From Vreelandella songnenensis (lineage in GTDB: Bacteria > Pseudomonadota > Gammaproteobacteria > Pseudomonadales > Halomonadaceae), in the NCBI RefSeq assembly GCF_003002925.1, contig NZ_PVTK01000001.1:958791-1022790 (forward strand): 64,000 nucleotides of DNA. Direction: 5' to 3'. The notes beneath the pieces were generated by a model that saw only the letters and a program-made list of their open reading frames with translations, ran no database searches and was not told the origin of the DNA. Positions 1 through 8,287 of the stretch are shown here, one piece after another. Each line of letters opens with the position of its first letter. Position 1 is the first letter of the stretch. Made by a program: the position numbers and the translations under genes.

Positions 1-1249
1 GAATAGACGCCTGCAGGCCAATCATCGCCTGAAGCACGCCGAGCATGACGATTCCCATCACCCCGGCAAGCTTGTTGGCCAGACCCCAGAAGCCAAAGAA
101 CTCGGCAGATTTCTCGAGCGGCGAGAATACCCCGACCAGGGCGCGGCTGGCCGATTGGCTGGACCCCAGGCTAAGCCCTGCCAGACATCCCACGATCAGA
201 AACACGTACTGGGCCTGCCACTGCCAGCCAAATCGCGCGTTTGCCAGCGTGGCTATTTCCGGCGTGGCCCAGATGGCAATGATGGCCACTACCCAGAGCC
301 CGAGGGTGATCTGATAGGTTCGCTTGGCACCCAGGCGATCCTGAAGCCAGCCAAACCCCAAGGCGCCTGCCGCCGCGGTGACCTGAACGATGATGAACAT
401 GATGTTACGCACGCTCTCGTCCCAGCCAATGACCTGGGCACCGTAAATGAACGCAAACGCGATAATGATGTAGACCCCGGCCATGGAGAACAGCAGCGAG
501 ATCAAGAAGACCGTCAGATCCTTGAAGTAACGCAGCTCGCGCATGGTCGAATAAACCCGCTGCTGGGCGATGCGCCAGTAGGCAACGCCGGAGGGCTTGG
601 GGGTGCCACGCTCCTTTAGCCATAAAAAGGTAGGAATGGCGGTGACCAGGAAAAACCCTGCAGCGAAAGGCCCTACCCAGCGTATGCGGTCAAAGTTCTC
701 CGCTGTGGCCTCGCCCAGCACCAAAAGCGTGAAACCGGCGGCAAACAGTCCGCCGATATAGCCAAGCGACCAGCCAAAGCCGGAAATCTTGCCAAGCTTC
801 TCCGGCGGGCCAAGCTCGGGCAGAAAGGCGGCAATAAAGGATTCACCCATCGAGTAGGCGTAATTGGACACGACAATCAGTATCAGCCCCATGACCACGT
901 ACCCGGGAGTGACAAAGTAAAGCATCGCGGTAGTGGCTACCGTGGCCAGATAGCTGAACATCAAAAAGCGTTTCTTTTCCGCCCGGTAATCCATCACTGC
1001 CCCGCACAGCGGAGCGGTAATCACCACCATCAGGTAGCTGATGGCCAGTGCCAGGCTCCACAGGAAGTTGGCCAGCCGAAAGCCGTCGCCCCGGTCGCCG
1101 ACAATCACCGTGGTAAACAGCTCACCAAACACCACCGTGATAATCAGCAGGGTATACGCCTGATTGGCGAAGTCGAACATGGCCCAGCCCACTATTTCCC
1201 GGCGCGAGGCGTAGGCGGAGGGGGCCTTGGCAGCATCATTTAGCAACAT
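1..1249 (-). CDS. UMF1-family (Atg22-like) MFS transporter, 3' end missing
   Basis: The reading frame is open from an ATG at 1249 to the left window edge, giving 416 residues without a stop, so the C-terminus lies outside. The N-terminus carries 'GWAMFDFANQAY', the signature region of UMF1/Atg22-like major facilitator proteins. It is followed by many hydrophobic segments typical of a 12-14 helix inner-membrane permease, and by a later 'GSSQSASRALVG' loop typical of the family. Substrates of bacterial members are poorly known, so none is proposed. The ribosome-binding site before the start is weak (AAGAGAG). The gene is read away from the BCCT unit and separated from it by a hairpin terminator. 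Confidence 0.85.
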   Translation of the reverse strand, partial: MLLNDAAKAPSAYASRREIVGWAMFDFANQAYTLLIITVVFGELFTTVIVGDRGDGFRLANFLWSLALAISYLMVVITAPLCGAVMDYRAEKKRFLMFSYLATVATTAMLYFVTPGYVVMGLILIVVSNYAYSMGESFIAAFLPELGPPEKLGKISGFGWSLGYIGGLFAAGFTLLVLGEATAENFDRIRWVGPFAAGFFLVTAIPTFLWLKERGTPKPSGVAYWRIAQQRVYSTMRELRYFKDLTVFLISLLFSMAGVYIIIAFAFIYGAQVIGWDESVRNIMFIIVQVTAAAGALGFGWLQDRLGAKRTYQITLGLWVVAIIAIWATPEIATLANARFGWQWQAQYVFLIVGCLAGLSLGSSQSASRALVGVFSPLEKSAEFFGFWGLANKLAGVMGIVMLGVLQAMIGLQASI

Positions 1250-1342
1250 ACGGGCTCTCTTGTAAGGGCAGCAGGCAGGTATCGACCTGCGGGACGGCGA
1301 TCAACGCCACTTCATGGCGGGTGAGCATACTGCGAAAGCAAA

Positions 1343-1363
1343 CGCCCGGCCTATAGCCGGGCG
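1343..1363 (-). terminator. Intrinsic terminator after the BCCT / small protein unit
   Basis: Eight-base perfect arms CGCCCGGC and GCCGGGCG with a five-base loop. On the minus strand the stem is followed by TTTGCTTT. It lies just downstream of the small membrane protein gene and upstream of the MFS gene. Confidence 0.6.
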
Positions 1364-1390
1364 CTTTGACTAGCGTTACAACAGGTTGGC

Positions 1391-1555
1391 CTATAAAAGC
1401 CAATGTGCCAAGACAGCAGAAAGCCCTACGACCAGCGCCGTGACGACAGCCACGGTGACTATCTTGTCGAGCCAGCGGTCCAGCCAGCGCTCAAGCGCTG
1501 CTCCCTTGGGCTGGCGCCGCGTGGCACCGTGACGCCCCTGCCGAGCCATCAGCAT
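1391..1555 (-). CDS. Small single-span membrane protein, 54 aa
   Basis: A 54-codon frame starts at ATG 1555, preceded by GGAG at five-base spacing, and ends at TAG 1391. The product has a very basic N-terminal half (starting MLMARQGRHGATRRQ), an amphipathic stretch with the repeated WLDRWLDK pattern, and one C-terminal transmembrane helix of about 20 residues ending HWLL. It starts 43 bases after the BCCT transporter stop on the same strand and is followed by a terminator, so the two are probably co-transcribed. I do not recognise a family. A role as an accessory subunit of the transporter is only an inference from position. Confidence 0.6.
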   Translation of the reverse strand: MLMARQGRHGATRRQPKGAALERWLDRWLDKIVTVAVVTALVVGLSAVLAHWLL

Positions 1556-1598
1556 CCCCGCTCCATGTGTCTGCTCCTGAAGGCCTGATCAATACCCT

Positions 1599-3224
1599 TT
1601 AACTATTGATACGCCGATTGACGATACTCGGCGCACGCCGCAGACGCTCTTCTTCACCCATCTGCTCGGCTTCAAAAGCGTCGGCACCCACCGGCGTTTC
1701 GCCATGGCGACGATACAGCTGCGTCAGCATGGCTTTACGGTCAGCGCGCAGCTCGCGCACCAGCACGATCACCATCATATACAGAATAAAGGTAAACGGC
1801 AGTGCCGCAAGCACCGCTGCCGACTGAAGCCCGGAAAGGCCGCCAGCCACGATCAGCGTCAAACAGATGGCAGCGATCAGCACGCCCCAGATAACTCGCT
1901 TGTAAAGGGGCGGATTGATGGAGCCATTATCGGTCATTTGCGCCACGATATACGAGGCCGAATCCGCCGAGGTGACCAGAAAGATGAAGATCAGCAGCAT
2001 GGCCACCACCGACAGCACACCCGAGAACGGCATCAGCTCGAACATCTCGAATAGCGCCACGGTAATGTTGTCCTGGGTAGCCGCCGCCAGGCCAACGTTA
2101 TCGCCGTTGAGCTCCATGTTCAGCGCCGCGCCGCCAAATACGCCAATCCACAGGCAGGCAAGCAAAGGCGGCACCAGCAGCACGCCAAACACATACTCCT
2201 TGATGGTACGCCCGCGCGAGACCCGCGCCACGAACGTGCCTACGAACGGCGACCAGGCGATGACCCAGGCCCAGTAGAAGATCGTCCAGCTGCTGGCCCA
2301 CTCGTTATCGCTGTAGGGCGAAATGCGCAGGCTCATGCCGATGAAGTTCTGCAGGTAGTCGCCGATACCGAGCGTAATGGTTTCGAGAATGGCAATCGTC
2401 GGCCCGGTCACCAGCACATAGAGCATCAGGCCGATACATAACGCCATGTTCAGGTTGGAGAGCCGCTTGATGCCTTTATCGAGCCCCGACCAGGTCGACA
2501 GCATATAGGCGCAGAACATCACCAGCAGAATGATGAACTGCCAGAAGCCGTTTTCCGGCAGGCCGAAAACCGCATTCAGGCCGCCGTTCATCTGCAGTAC
2601 GCCAAGCCCCAGAGACGTTGCCACGCCCATCACGGTGGCCACCACGGCAAACACGTCAAGCCAGGAGGCGTAAGGCCGCAGACGCGGCTTCTTGGCGGTT
2701 ACCGATGAGAGCACCGACGAGACAAGCCCCGCCTGCCCTTTACGAAACTGGAAGTAGGCAATGATGAGTCCTACCACCGAGAACGCCGCCCACTGATGAA
2801 TGCCCCAGTTGAAATAGCTGTACTGGATGGCATAGCGCGCTGCCGCCTCGGTTTCGGCGGTCACATCACCATAAGGAGGCTCGATATAGTGGGTCATGGG
2901 CTCGGCCATGCCGTAAAACACCAGCCCCACGCCAAATCCTGCCGCCAGCAGCATGCTTATCCAGGAAAAGAAGCTGTAGTTGGGCGTGCTGTCCTGAGGC
3001 CCCAGGCGCACCTTTCCATACTTGCTGAACGCAAGTGCAAACAAAAAGATGACAAATCCGAATACCGAGATCAGATAAAACCAGCCGAAAAGCCGTGTGA
3101 CGGTACCCAATGCCGCTTCGGCGGCGCTGCCAAAACCGTCCGGAAAGGCAGCTCCTACCACCACCAGGCTAAAAATGATCACAGTCGATGCGATAAAAAC
3201 CGACTTTCCTCCATGATTCGACAT
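1599..3224 (-). CDS. BCCT-family betaine/carnitine/choline-type transporter
   Basis: 541 residues with 12 predicted membrane helices, as in BetP/OpuD/BetT. TM3 contains the glycine-rich 'AAGFGVGLVFYGMAEP' substrate/ion segment. The TM8 signature reads 'FYWAWVIAWSPFVG' followed by 'ARVSRGRT', the BCCT family box. In BetP this box has two adjacent tryptophans (AWW); here the second is valine, so the aromatic cage may differ. The GFGVG motif resembles the sodium-coupled betaine carriers more than CaiT-type exchangers. The C-terminus carries a charged tail of about 60 residues, commonly regulatory in this family. Uptake of a quaternary or zwitterionic osmolyte is likely; the exact substrate is not readable from the sequence. 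Confidence 0.9.
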   Translation of the reverse strand: MSNHGGKSVFIASTVIIFSLVVVGAAFPDGFGSAAEAALGTVTRLFGWFYLISVFGFVIFLFALAFSKYGKVRLGPQDSTPNYSFFSWISMLLAAGFGVGLVFYGMAEPMTHYIEPPYGDVTAETEAAARYAIQYSYFNWGIHQWAAFSVVGLIIAYFQFRKGQAGLVSSVLSSVTAKKPRLRPYASWLDVFAVVATVMGVATSLGLGVLQMNGGLNAVFGLPENGFWQFIILLVMFCAYMLSTWSGLDKGIKRLSNLNMALCIGLMLYVLVTGPTIAILETITLGIGDYLQNFIGMSLRISPYSDNEWASSWTIFYWAWVIAWSPFVGTFVARVSRGRTIKEYVFGVLLVPPLLACLWIGVFGGAALNMELNGDNVGLAAATQDNITVALFEMFELMPFSGVLSVVAMLLIFIFLVTSADSASYIVAQMTDNGSINPPLYKRVIWGVLIAAICLTLIVAGGLSGLQSAAVLAALPFTFILYMMVIVLVRELRADRKAMLTQLYRRHGETPVGADAFEAEQMGEEERLRRAPSIVNRRINS

Positions 3225-3511
3225 ATAACCACCCTGTTAGCTAGATCTTCCGTTAAAACTGCACAGACGTTCATAACCCTAGCGCCTCACCAATGTTTAT
3301 GTACAGTTTTCATTGAACTAAACACAAATGTTGTACCTTAATCCGTTTATCGTTGTCTGTAATAGCTGACACCCTGCTGCCGGCCTGCTTGAAACAAGTG
3401 CTTTAACTAAAAGCTGGGTAAATGCCGCCATGTAAAACGATGCGCATAAGCTACCAATGAACTTGCCAGGCTAGCTGTGTTCCAATAAGGCAAACGACGA
3501 TGGAGGCTTTT

Positions 3512-3880
3512 ATGCCACAGATGAATCGCGACCAACGTAACGCTGCCTGGCAGGCCGCCCACCAGTGGCGGGCACGTGCCGCGCAGACCCGACCCACCGG
3601 GTTGATGGGCAGCCTGAAGCTTTTATTAACGTGGCTGGCGTTTGGAGCATTGATGGTGGTTGGCGTGGTGCTTGGCCTGATCTTTCTTCTGATCGGCTGG
3701 GCGATGATGCCGTTCATGCGTCACAAGATGAAAAAGCGCATGGAGCAGATGCGTGCCGACCAGGCTCAGGATATTGGCGGTGGCTATGCTCATCCGCATG
3801 CCCGAACCGAGCCCCGTTCAGGTCATCAGGACGCGCTGGAGGGCAGCTATGAAGTCAAACAGGAAACGCCCCACCGCTAA
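3512..3880 (+). CDS. Small membrane protein, unknown function
   Basis: 122 residues from ATG 3512, chosen because GGAGG stands five bases upstream; an in-frame ATG at 3500 lacks a site. The N-terminus is hydrophilic and glutamine/arginine rich. One long hydrophobic stretch at residues 33-64, with a break 'GVVLG', could be one long helix or a tight hairpin. It is followed by a basic patch 'RHKMKKRMEQMRADQ' and a polar C-terminus. No family is recognised. It stands alone between the BCCT promoter region and a convergent AEC gene. Confidence 0.6.
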   Translation: MPQMNRDQRNAAWQAAHQWRARAAQTRPTGLMGSLKLLLTWLAFGALMVVGVVLGLIFLLIGWAMMPFMRHKMKKRMEQMRADQAQDIGGGYAHPHARTEPRSGHQDALEGSYEVKQETPHR

Positions 3881-3919
3881 GCCGAAATAGAGCGTTCTTG
3901 CTTCTTTCTGAAACAGATC

Positions 3920-3940
3920 GCGCCGCTTTTAAAGCGGCGC
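3920..3940. terminator. Palindrome at convergent gene ends
   Basis: Near-perfect ten-base arms (GCGCCGCTTT / AAAGCGGCGC) with one base between. The AEC gene's stop codon lies inside it. It sits between two convergent genes and could act as a bidirectional terminator, although the T-rich tract is part of the stem itself. Confidence 0.5.
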
Positions 3941-4822
3941 ATATACCCATGCAAATGCAGCCGCCAGCGTAAGCGGCATCACGATCAGGCTTCCCAGGTT
4001 GCCGATAAGCACTAGCGAGGCCACTTTCTGGGGGGCGAGCTTGAACTGCTCGGCCACCAGGTAGTTGAGCACCGCAGGCGGCAAGGCGGAAAACACCAGA
4101 AGCGCTGCCATCTGAAGCGGCTCCAGCGGAAGTAGCCACATCAACGGCAGGCCAATCATCAGCCCGGAAAGCGGGCAAAGTACCGCGCCCAGCAAGCCCG
4201 TATGCCAGTCGCCTAGATCCACGTCCAGAAGCCGCACGCCCAAGGCAAACAGCATCAGTGGAATACACACCCCACCCAGCATGTGCATGGCTTCCAGCAG
4301 CCAGCCCGGTAGCCCTACCCCGCTCACGTTCACCAACAGCCCAGCCAGGCTTGCCGCCACGATGGGCATGCGCAGGATGTGCCACACCGAGGTGCGCGGG
4401 TTGATCATGTAAAGCCCCACCGAGAAGTGCAGCACCATCTCGACGATAAACAGCACCACCGCCGCCGGCAGCGCCGCCTCACCAAAGGCCAGCACTAGCA
4501 GCGGCACGCCCATGTTGCCGGTATTGTTGAACATCATGGGCGGCAGAAAGGTTTTTATATCCAGTTTCAACCAGGCCGCCAGCGGCCACAGCACGAGCCC
4601 CGACCCCAGCACGACGGCGGCGCCGGCAAACCCGAGCCATGCGTAATCCGCCAGCGGCGCCTGACGGTCGGCCAGCACCGCAAACACCAGCAGAGGAACG
4701 AACAGCTCCATGTTCAGGGTGTTGAGACTGCTGATATCCGGCGTGCGAAAACGCCCATAGAGCGCCCCGCTACCGGCAATCAGAAACACCGGCAGCAGGG
4801 TGGCCAGAATATGCCCCATCAT
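3929..4822 (-). CDS. AEC-family (auxin efflux carrier-like) permease
   Basis: About 297 residues from the double ATG at 4822/4819; the longer upstream frame has no family similarity and no ribosome site. The product has the ten-helix pattern of the AEC family: 'LPVFLIAGSGALYGR' at the N-terminus, 'NMELFVPLLVFAVLA', and 'FNNTGNMGVPL', which is the conserved Asn-Thr-Gly-Asn-Gly-Pro element in the fourth to fifth helix region. Bacterial members move malonate, malate or other small organic acids; the substrate here is unknown. It is transcribed alone, downstream of and on the same strand as glnE. Confidence 0.85.
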   Translation of the reverse strand: MMGHILATLLPVFLIAGSGALYGRFRTPDISSLNTLNMELFVPLLVFAVLADRQAPLADYAWLGFAGAAVVLGSGLVLWPLAAWLKLDIKTFLPPMMFNNTGNMGVPLLVLAFGEAALPAAVVLFIVEMVLHFSVGLYMINPRTSVWHILRMPIVAASLAGLLVNVSGVGLPGWLLEAMHMLGGVCIPLMLFALGVRLLDVDLGDWHTGLLGAVLCPLSGLMIGLPLMWLLPLEPLQMAALLVFSALPPAVLNYLVAEQFKLAPQKVASLVLIGNLGSLIVMPLTLAAAFAWVYAPL

Positions 4823-4902
4823 GGAGTGTGCCCCGGTTGGCGTGGGTACATGGTCACATCTCTTGTTGTTATGGTGTGGGCACAGCCACTTCACGCCCCT
4901 GT

Positions 4903-7860
4903 TCAGGGTTCAAGAAAGCGCTGCCAGAGTGCGCCTACCGCTGTCCGGTGCATCTTGAAGTCCTCTGGTTCGCCCATGGCCTTTTCGCCGGTCAGCGCAC
5001 CGCGATGAGTGCGGCTGCGGTAGGCAAGATACGCCTGCTTGAGCTGTTCGCCCTCCTCGGCAGGTAAGTACCCACTATCAGCCAGCGTCTCAAGAATGCG
5101 GATGTTGTCGCTATAGGTCAGCAGTGCTGGCGTCTGGTGAGCAAGTGCTAACACCGCGTACTGGCAGAGGAACTCGATATCGACCATGCCTCCGGCGTCG
5201 TGCTTGAGATCAAAGCGGGTATCCGGCGCCTTGCTGCCCAGGTGATCGCGCATCTTGTGACGCATGCTCACCACGTCATCGCGCAGGGTCTGGGTATCGC
5301 GCTGGCGTCCGAGTATCTCGCCACGAATCTGGTCAAAGCGCTTGGCAAGCGTCTCGCTTCCGGCCACCACGCGGGCGCGCACCAATGCCTGGTGCTCCCA
5401 GGTCCAGGCATTCTGCTGCTGGTAGTCGGCAAAGGCATCGAGCGAGGTGACCAGAAGGCCCGCATTGCCTGAAGGGCGCAGACGCATATCCACCTCATAC
5501 AGACTGCCGGCGGGGGTCACCGCAGTGAGCAGATGGATGATCCGCTGGCCCAGGCGAGTAAAGAACAGCGGCGTCTCGATCGGTCGCGCGCCGTCGGTGG
5601 CGCCTTTACCATCACTATCGTGAAGGAACACCAGGTCAAGGTCCGAGCCGTAGCCAAGCTCGATACCGCCGAGCTTGCCGTACCCCAGAATCAGGAAGGC
5701 CGGCTCGCGCGCGTTGAGCCCCTGAGGGGCGCCGTGCTTGCGAGTCACGTGCTTCCAGGCCATAGCCAGTACGGCGTCAAGAATCACCTCGGCGATATAG
5801 GTGAGGTAATCGCTTACTTTCATCAAGTGGCGCGTGCCCGCCACGTCCGATGCAGCCACATGAAGCATTTGCGCGTGCTTGAACACGCGCAGTGCTTCCA
5901 GCTGGGCCTCTTCATCCTCTTCCGGCAGGCGGTTGAGCGTCTGGCGCAGCTCATCGGCCAGGCGCGTCTTGTCGGCGGGCGTGTAGAGCGTTTCCGGGGT
6001 CAGCAGCTCATCGAGCAGAATGGGGTAACGCGCCAGCTGCTCGGCAATCCAGGGGCTGGCCACGCACAGGCGCATCAGATGCTCCAGGGCGTGGGGGTTT
6101 TCGCGCAGCAGCGCCAGATACGCCGTGCGCCGCAGTACCGACTCGATCAGCGGCTGTACCCGGGCAAGCGCAATATCCGGCATCTCGTTTTCGGCCACGG
6201 CCGCCAGCAGAAGTGGCATCAGCGCATCCAGGCGCTCAAAACCGATCCGCTGCATGCTCTGCACCTGGCGCGAATGGTAAAGGCTCTGCAGACGCTTGAG
6301 CACTTTATCAGGCTCGGCAAAGCCAGAGTCGCGCAGGTAGGCCACCGCGTCCTCTTGGTCGAGCTCGTTGCGCCATATCAGCCGCCACTGGGCCGGCGCC
6401 AGGCGGCTCTCTTTACCCGCCTCCTCGGCCTCCTCCTCTTCCGGGTCGGCAATCACCGCGTCAAAGTGGCGGCGCACGCGCTCACGCGCGGCCTCAAGGG
6501 CCTCCATCAGCGCGGGCCACTCCCGGTAGCCCATGGCAAAGGCAACGCGCGCCTGATCAAGCTCATCCACGGGCAGCGTCTGGGTCTGGCGGTCTTCAAG
6601 GGCCTGCAGCACGTGCTCGATATCGCGCAGAAAGGCGTAATCGGGCAGCAGCTCATCCACCACTGCCTGGGGCAGAAGCCCCAAGGCTGGCAGGCGATTC
6701 AGCGCCTTGTAGAGCGAGGTGATCTGCAACTCGGTGTCGCGGCCGCCACGAATCAGCTGAAACGCCTGCACCACGAACTCCACTTCGCGAATTCCGCCAG
6801 GGCCAAGCTTGATATTGCTCTGCATGCCCTTGCGCTTCACTTCGCGGTTGATCATGGCTTTAAGTTCGCGCAGCGATTCGATGGCACCAAAATCGAGATA
6901 GCGGCGGTAGACGAAGGGCCTAAGGCTTGCCAGAAGCTCGGTGCCGGCCTCCAGGTCGCCGGCCACCGGGCGCGCCTTGAGCATGGCATAACGCTCCCAT
7001 TCGCGGCCCTGATCCTGATAGTAGCTTGAAAGCATCGAGAAACTGCCCACCAGCGGCCCGCCGTCGCCCAAGGGGCGCAGGCGCATATCCACTCGAAACA
7101 CGAAGCCATCGGCGGTCATCGCGTCGAGCGCGGCAATCAGCTTCTGGCCAAGCTTGGTGAAATACTCCTGATGCTCCAGCGGCTTGCGCCCGCCCTGGGT
7201 TTCGCCCTTTTCGGGAAAGGCGAAGATCAGATCGATATCCGAGGAGAGGTTGAGCTCCCCCGCCCCCAGCTTGCCCATGCCCAACACCACCAGGCGCTGG
7301 GGCGAGCCGTCGGCTCGCGTAGCGGGCAGCCCCCAGCGGCTGGCGTAGAACCGCTCGAGCCAGCCAAGCGCCCCTTCCAGGCACAGCTCGGCCAGTTGGG
7401 AAACCGCCTGGGCGGTATGCCACATGGTGTGGCCCGCCGGGCGGTTCAGGTCACGCCATACAATTCCCAGCATGCGCGCCCGCCGAAACCGGCGCAGTAC
7501 CCGCTGCATGGCAGCGTCATCCTCGGCGCCATCAAGCGCGGCATGAAGCCACTGCTGCTGGTCGTGGCGCGCAGGCGCGGCGTCAAGCTCCCCAGAAGCT
7601 TCAAGCTCGCCCAGCCAGCCCGGGTAGCGTGCCAGCGTATCGAGTGCAAAGGTGGAAACCGTGACGACCCGGGTGAGCGCCTCGCGGCGCGGTTCGGCAA
7701 GCGCTTCCCAGTGCCGGGATGGCAGCGGCTGCTTGGTCATCGAGGCAACGCTGTCCGCCTGACCAAGCGCATCGCCAAGCCGCTGGCCCGCCTTGCGTGC
7801 CGCATCGAAAAGCGCCTCGGGCAGAATATGTGCGCATAAAAAGCCGTCGTCTAGTTGCAT
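4903..7860 (-). CDS. glnE: Glutamine synthetase adenylyltransferase / adenylyl-removing enzyme
   Basis: 985 residues from ATG 7860, which has GAGGTGG two bases upstream; the open frame extends 78 codons further but runs into dgkA. Two nucleotidyltransferase domains are visible. The N-terminal adenylyl-removing domain carries 'MGKLGAGELNLSSDIDLIF', and the C-terminal adenylylating domain carries 'GYGKLGGIELGYGSDLDL'; both keep the D-x-D metal ligands. The regulatory and helical linkers lie between. GlnE attaches AMP to, or removes it from, glutamine synthetase in response to PII state and glutamine. Length and order match the family. It follows dgkA by 26 bases on the same strand. Confidence 0.97.
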   Translation of the reverse strand: MQLDDGFLCAHILPEALFDAARKAGQRLGDALGQADSVASMTKQPLPSRHWEALAEPRREALTRVVTVSTFALDTLARYPGWLGELEASGELDAAPARHDQQQWLHAALDGAEDDAAMQRVLRRFRRARMLGIVWRDLNRPAGHTMWHTAQAVSQLAELCLEGALGWLERFYASRWGLPATRADGSPQRLVVLGMGKLGAGELNLSSDIDLIFAFPEKGETQGGRKPLEHQEYFTKLGQKLIAALDAMTADGFVFRVDMRLRPLGDGGPLVGSFSMLSSYYQDQGREWERYAMLKARPVAGDLEAGTELLASLRPFVYRRYLDFGAIESLRELKAMINREVKRKGMQSNIKLGPGGIREVEFVVQAFQLIRGGRDTELQITSLYKALNRLPALGLLPQAVVDELLPDYAFLRDIEHVLQALEDRQTQTLPVDELDQARVAFAMGYREWPALMEALEAARERVRRHFDAVIADPEEEEAEEAGKESRLAPAQWRLIWRNELDQEDAVAYLRDSGFAEPDKVLKRLQSLYHSRQVQSMQRIGFERLDALMPLLLAAVAENEMPDIALARVQPLIESVLRRTAYLALLRENPHALEHLMRLCVASPWIAEQLARYPILLDELLTPETLYTPADKTRLADELRQTLNRLPEEDEEAQLEALRVFKHAQMLHVAASDVAGTRHLMKVSDYLTYIAEVILDAVLAMAWKHVTRKHGAPQGLNAREPAFLILGYGKLGGIELGYGSDLDLVFLHDSDGKGATDGARPIETPLFFTRLGQRIIHLLTAVTPAGSLYEVDMRLRPSGNAGLLVTSLDAFADYQQQNAWTWEHQALVRARVVAGSETLAKRFDQIRGEILGRQRDTQTLRDDVVSMRHKMRDHLGSKAPDTRFDLKHDAGGMVDIEFLCQYAVLALAHQTPALLTYSDNIRILETLADSGYLPAEEGEQLKQAYLAYRSRTHRGALTGEKAMGEPEDFKMHRTAVGALWQRFLEP

Positions 7861-7886
7861 AACCACCTCATTGCCAAGCGAAAACG

Positions 7887-8258
7887 CTAGCCGAAGAATT
7901 TTTGCCAGCCAAGCAGACCCCAGGTAAGTGCCGCCATGATCAGCGAGAGCATCACCGCCGCCGAGCCGATGTCCTTGGCCCGCCCGGAAAGCACGTGGTG
8001 CTCGGTGCCGATACGGTCGACGACATTCTCGATCGCGCTGTTCAAAAGCTCGACGATCAGTACCAGAAACAGGCTGCCCACCAGCATCAGCCAACTAATC
8101 GCGTCATTGCTGAGCCACCAGGCAAAGGGCAGCATCACGGCCGCAATGCCTACCTCCTGGCGAAAGGCCGTCTCGTTGCGAAAGGCGGCTTTCAACCCTT
8201 TCCATGAGTAACGCGTCGAGTGCACCAAATGGGTTAAACCGGTGTGCCCTGGTTTCAT
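7887..8258 (-). CDS. dgkA: Diacylglycerol kinase
   Basis: 123 residues, three membrane helices, with the DgkA signature 'VELLNSAIENVVDRIG' and the downstream 'GRAKDIGSAAVM'. The conserved glutamates and asparagine of the trimeric active site are present. The enzyme phosphorylates diacylglycerol, recycling it from periplasmic glucan or lipid A modification. The start at 8258 is preceded by GAGG. It lies between dacB and glnE in a same-strand run with short gaps, so probably one operon. Confidence 0.96.
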   Translation of the reverse strand: MKPGHTGLTHLVHSTRYSWKGLKAAFRNETAFRQEVGIAAVMLPFAWWLSNDAISWLMLVGSLFLVLIVELLNSAIENVVDRIGTEHHVLSGRAKDIGSAAVMLSLIMAALTWGLLGWQKFFG

Positions 8259-8287
8259 GCAGCTTGCCTCACGTGCGCGTAAAAGAA

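Noticed and set aside
5533..7029. 498-codon plus-strand frame
   Set aside because: Antisense shadow of glnE; rich in Gln/His/Leu/Arg typical of reversed high-GC genes and no family resemblance.
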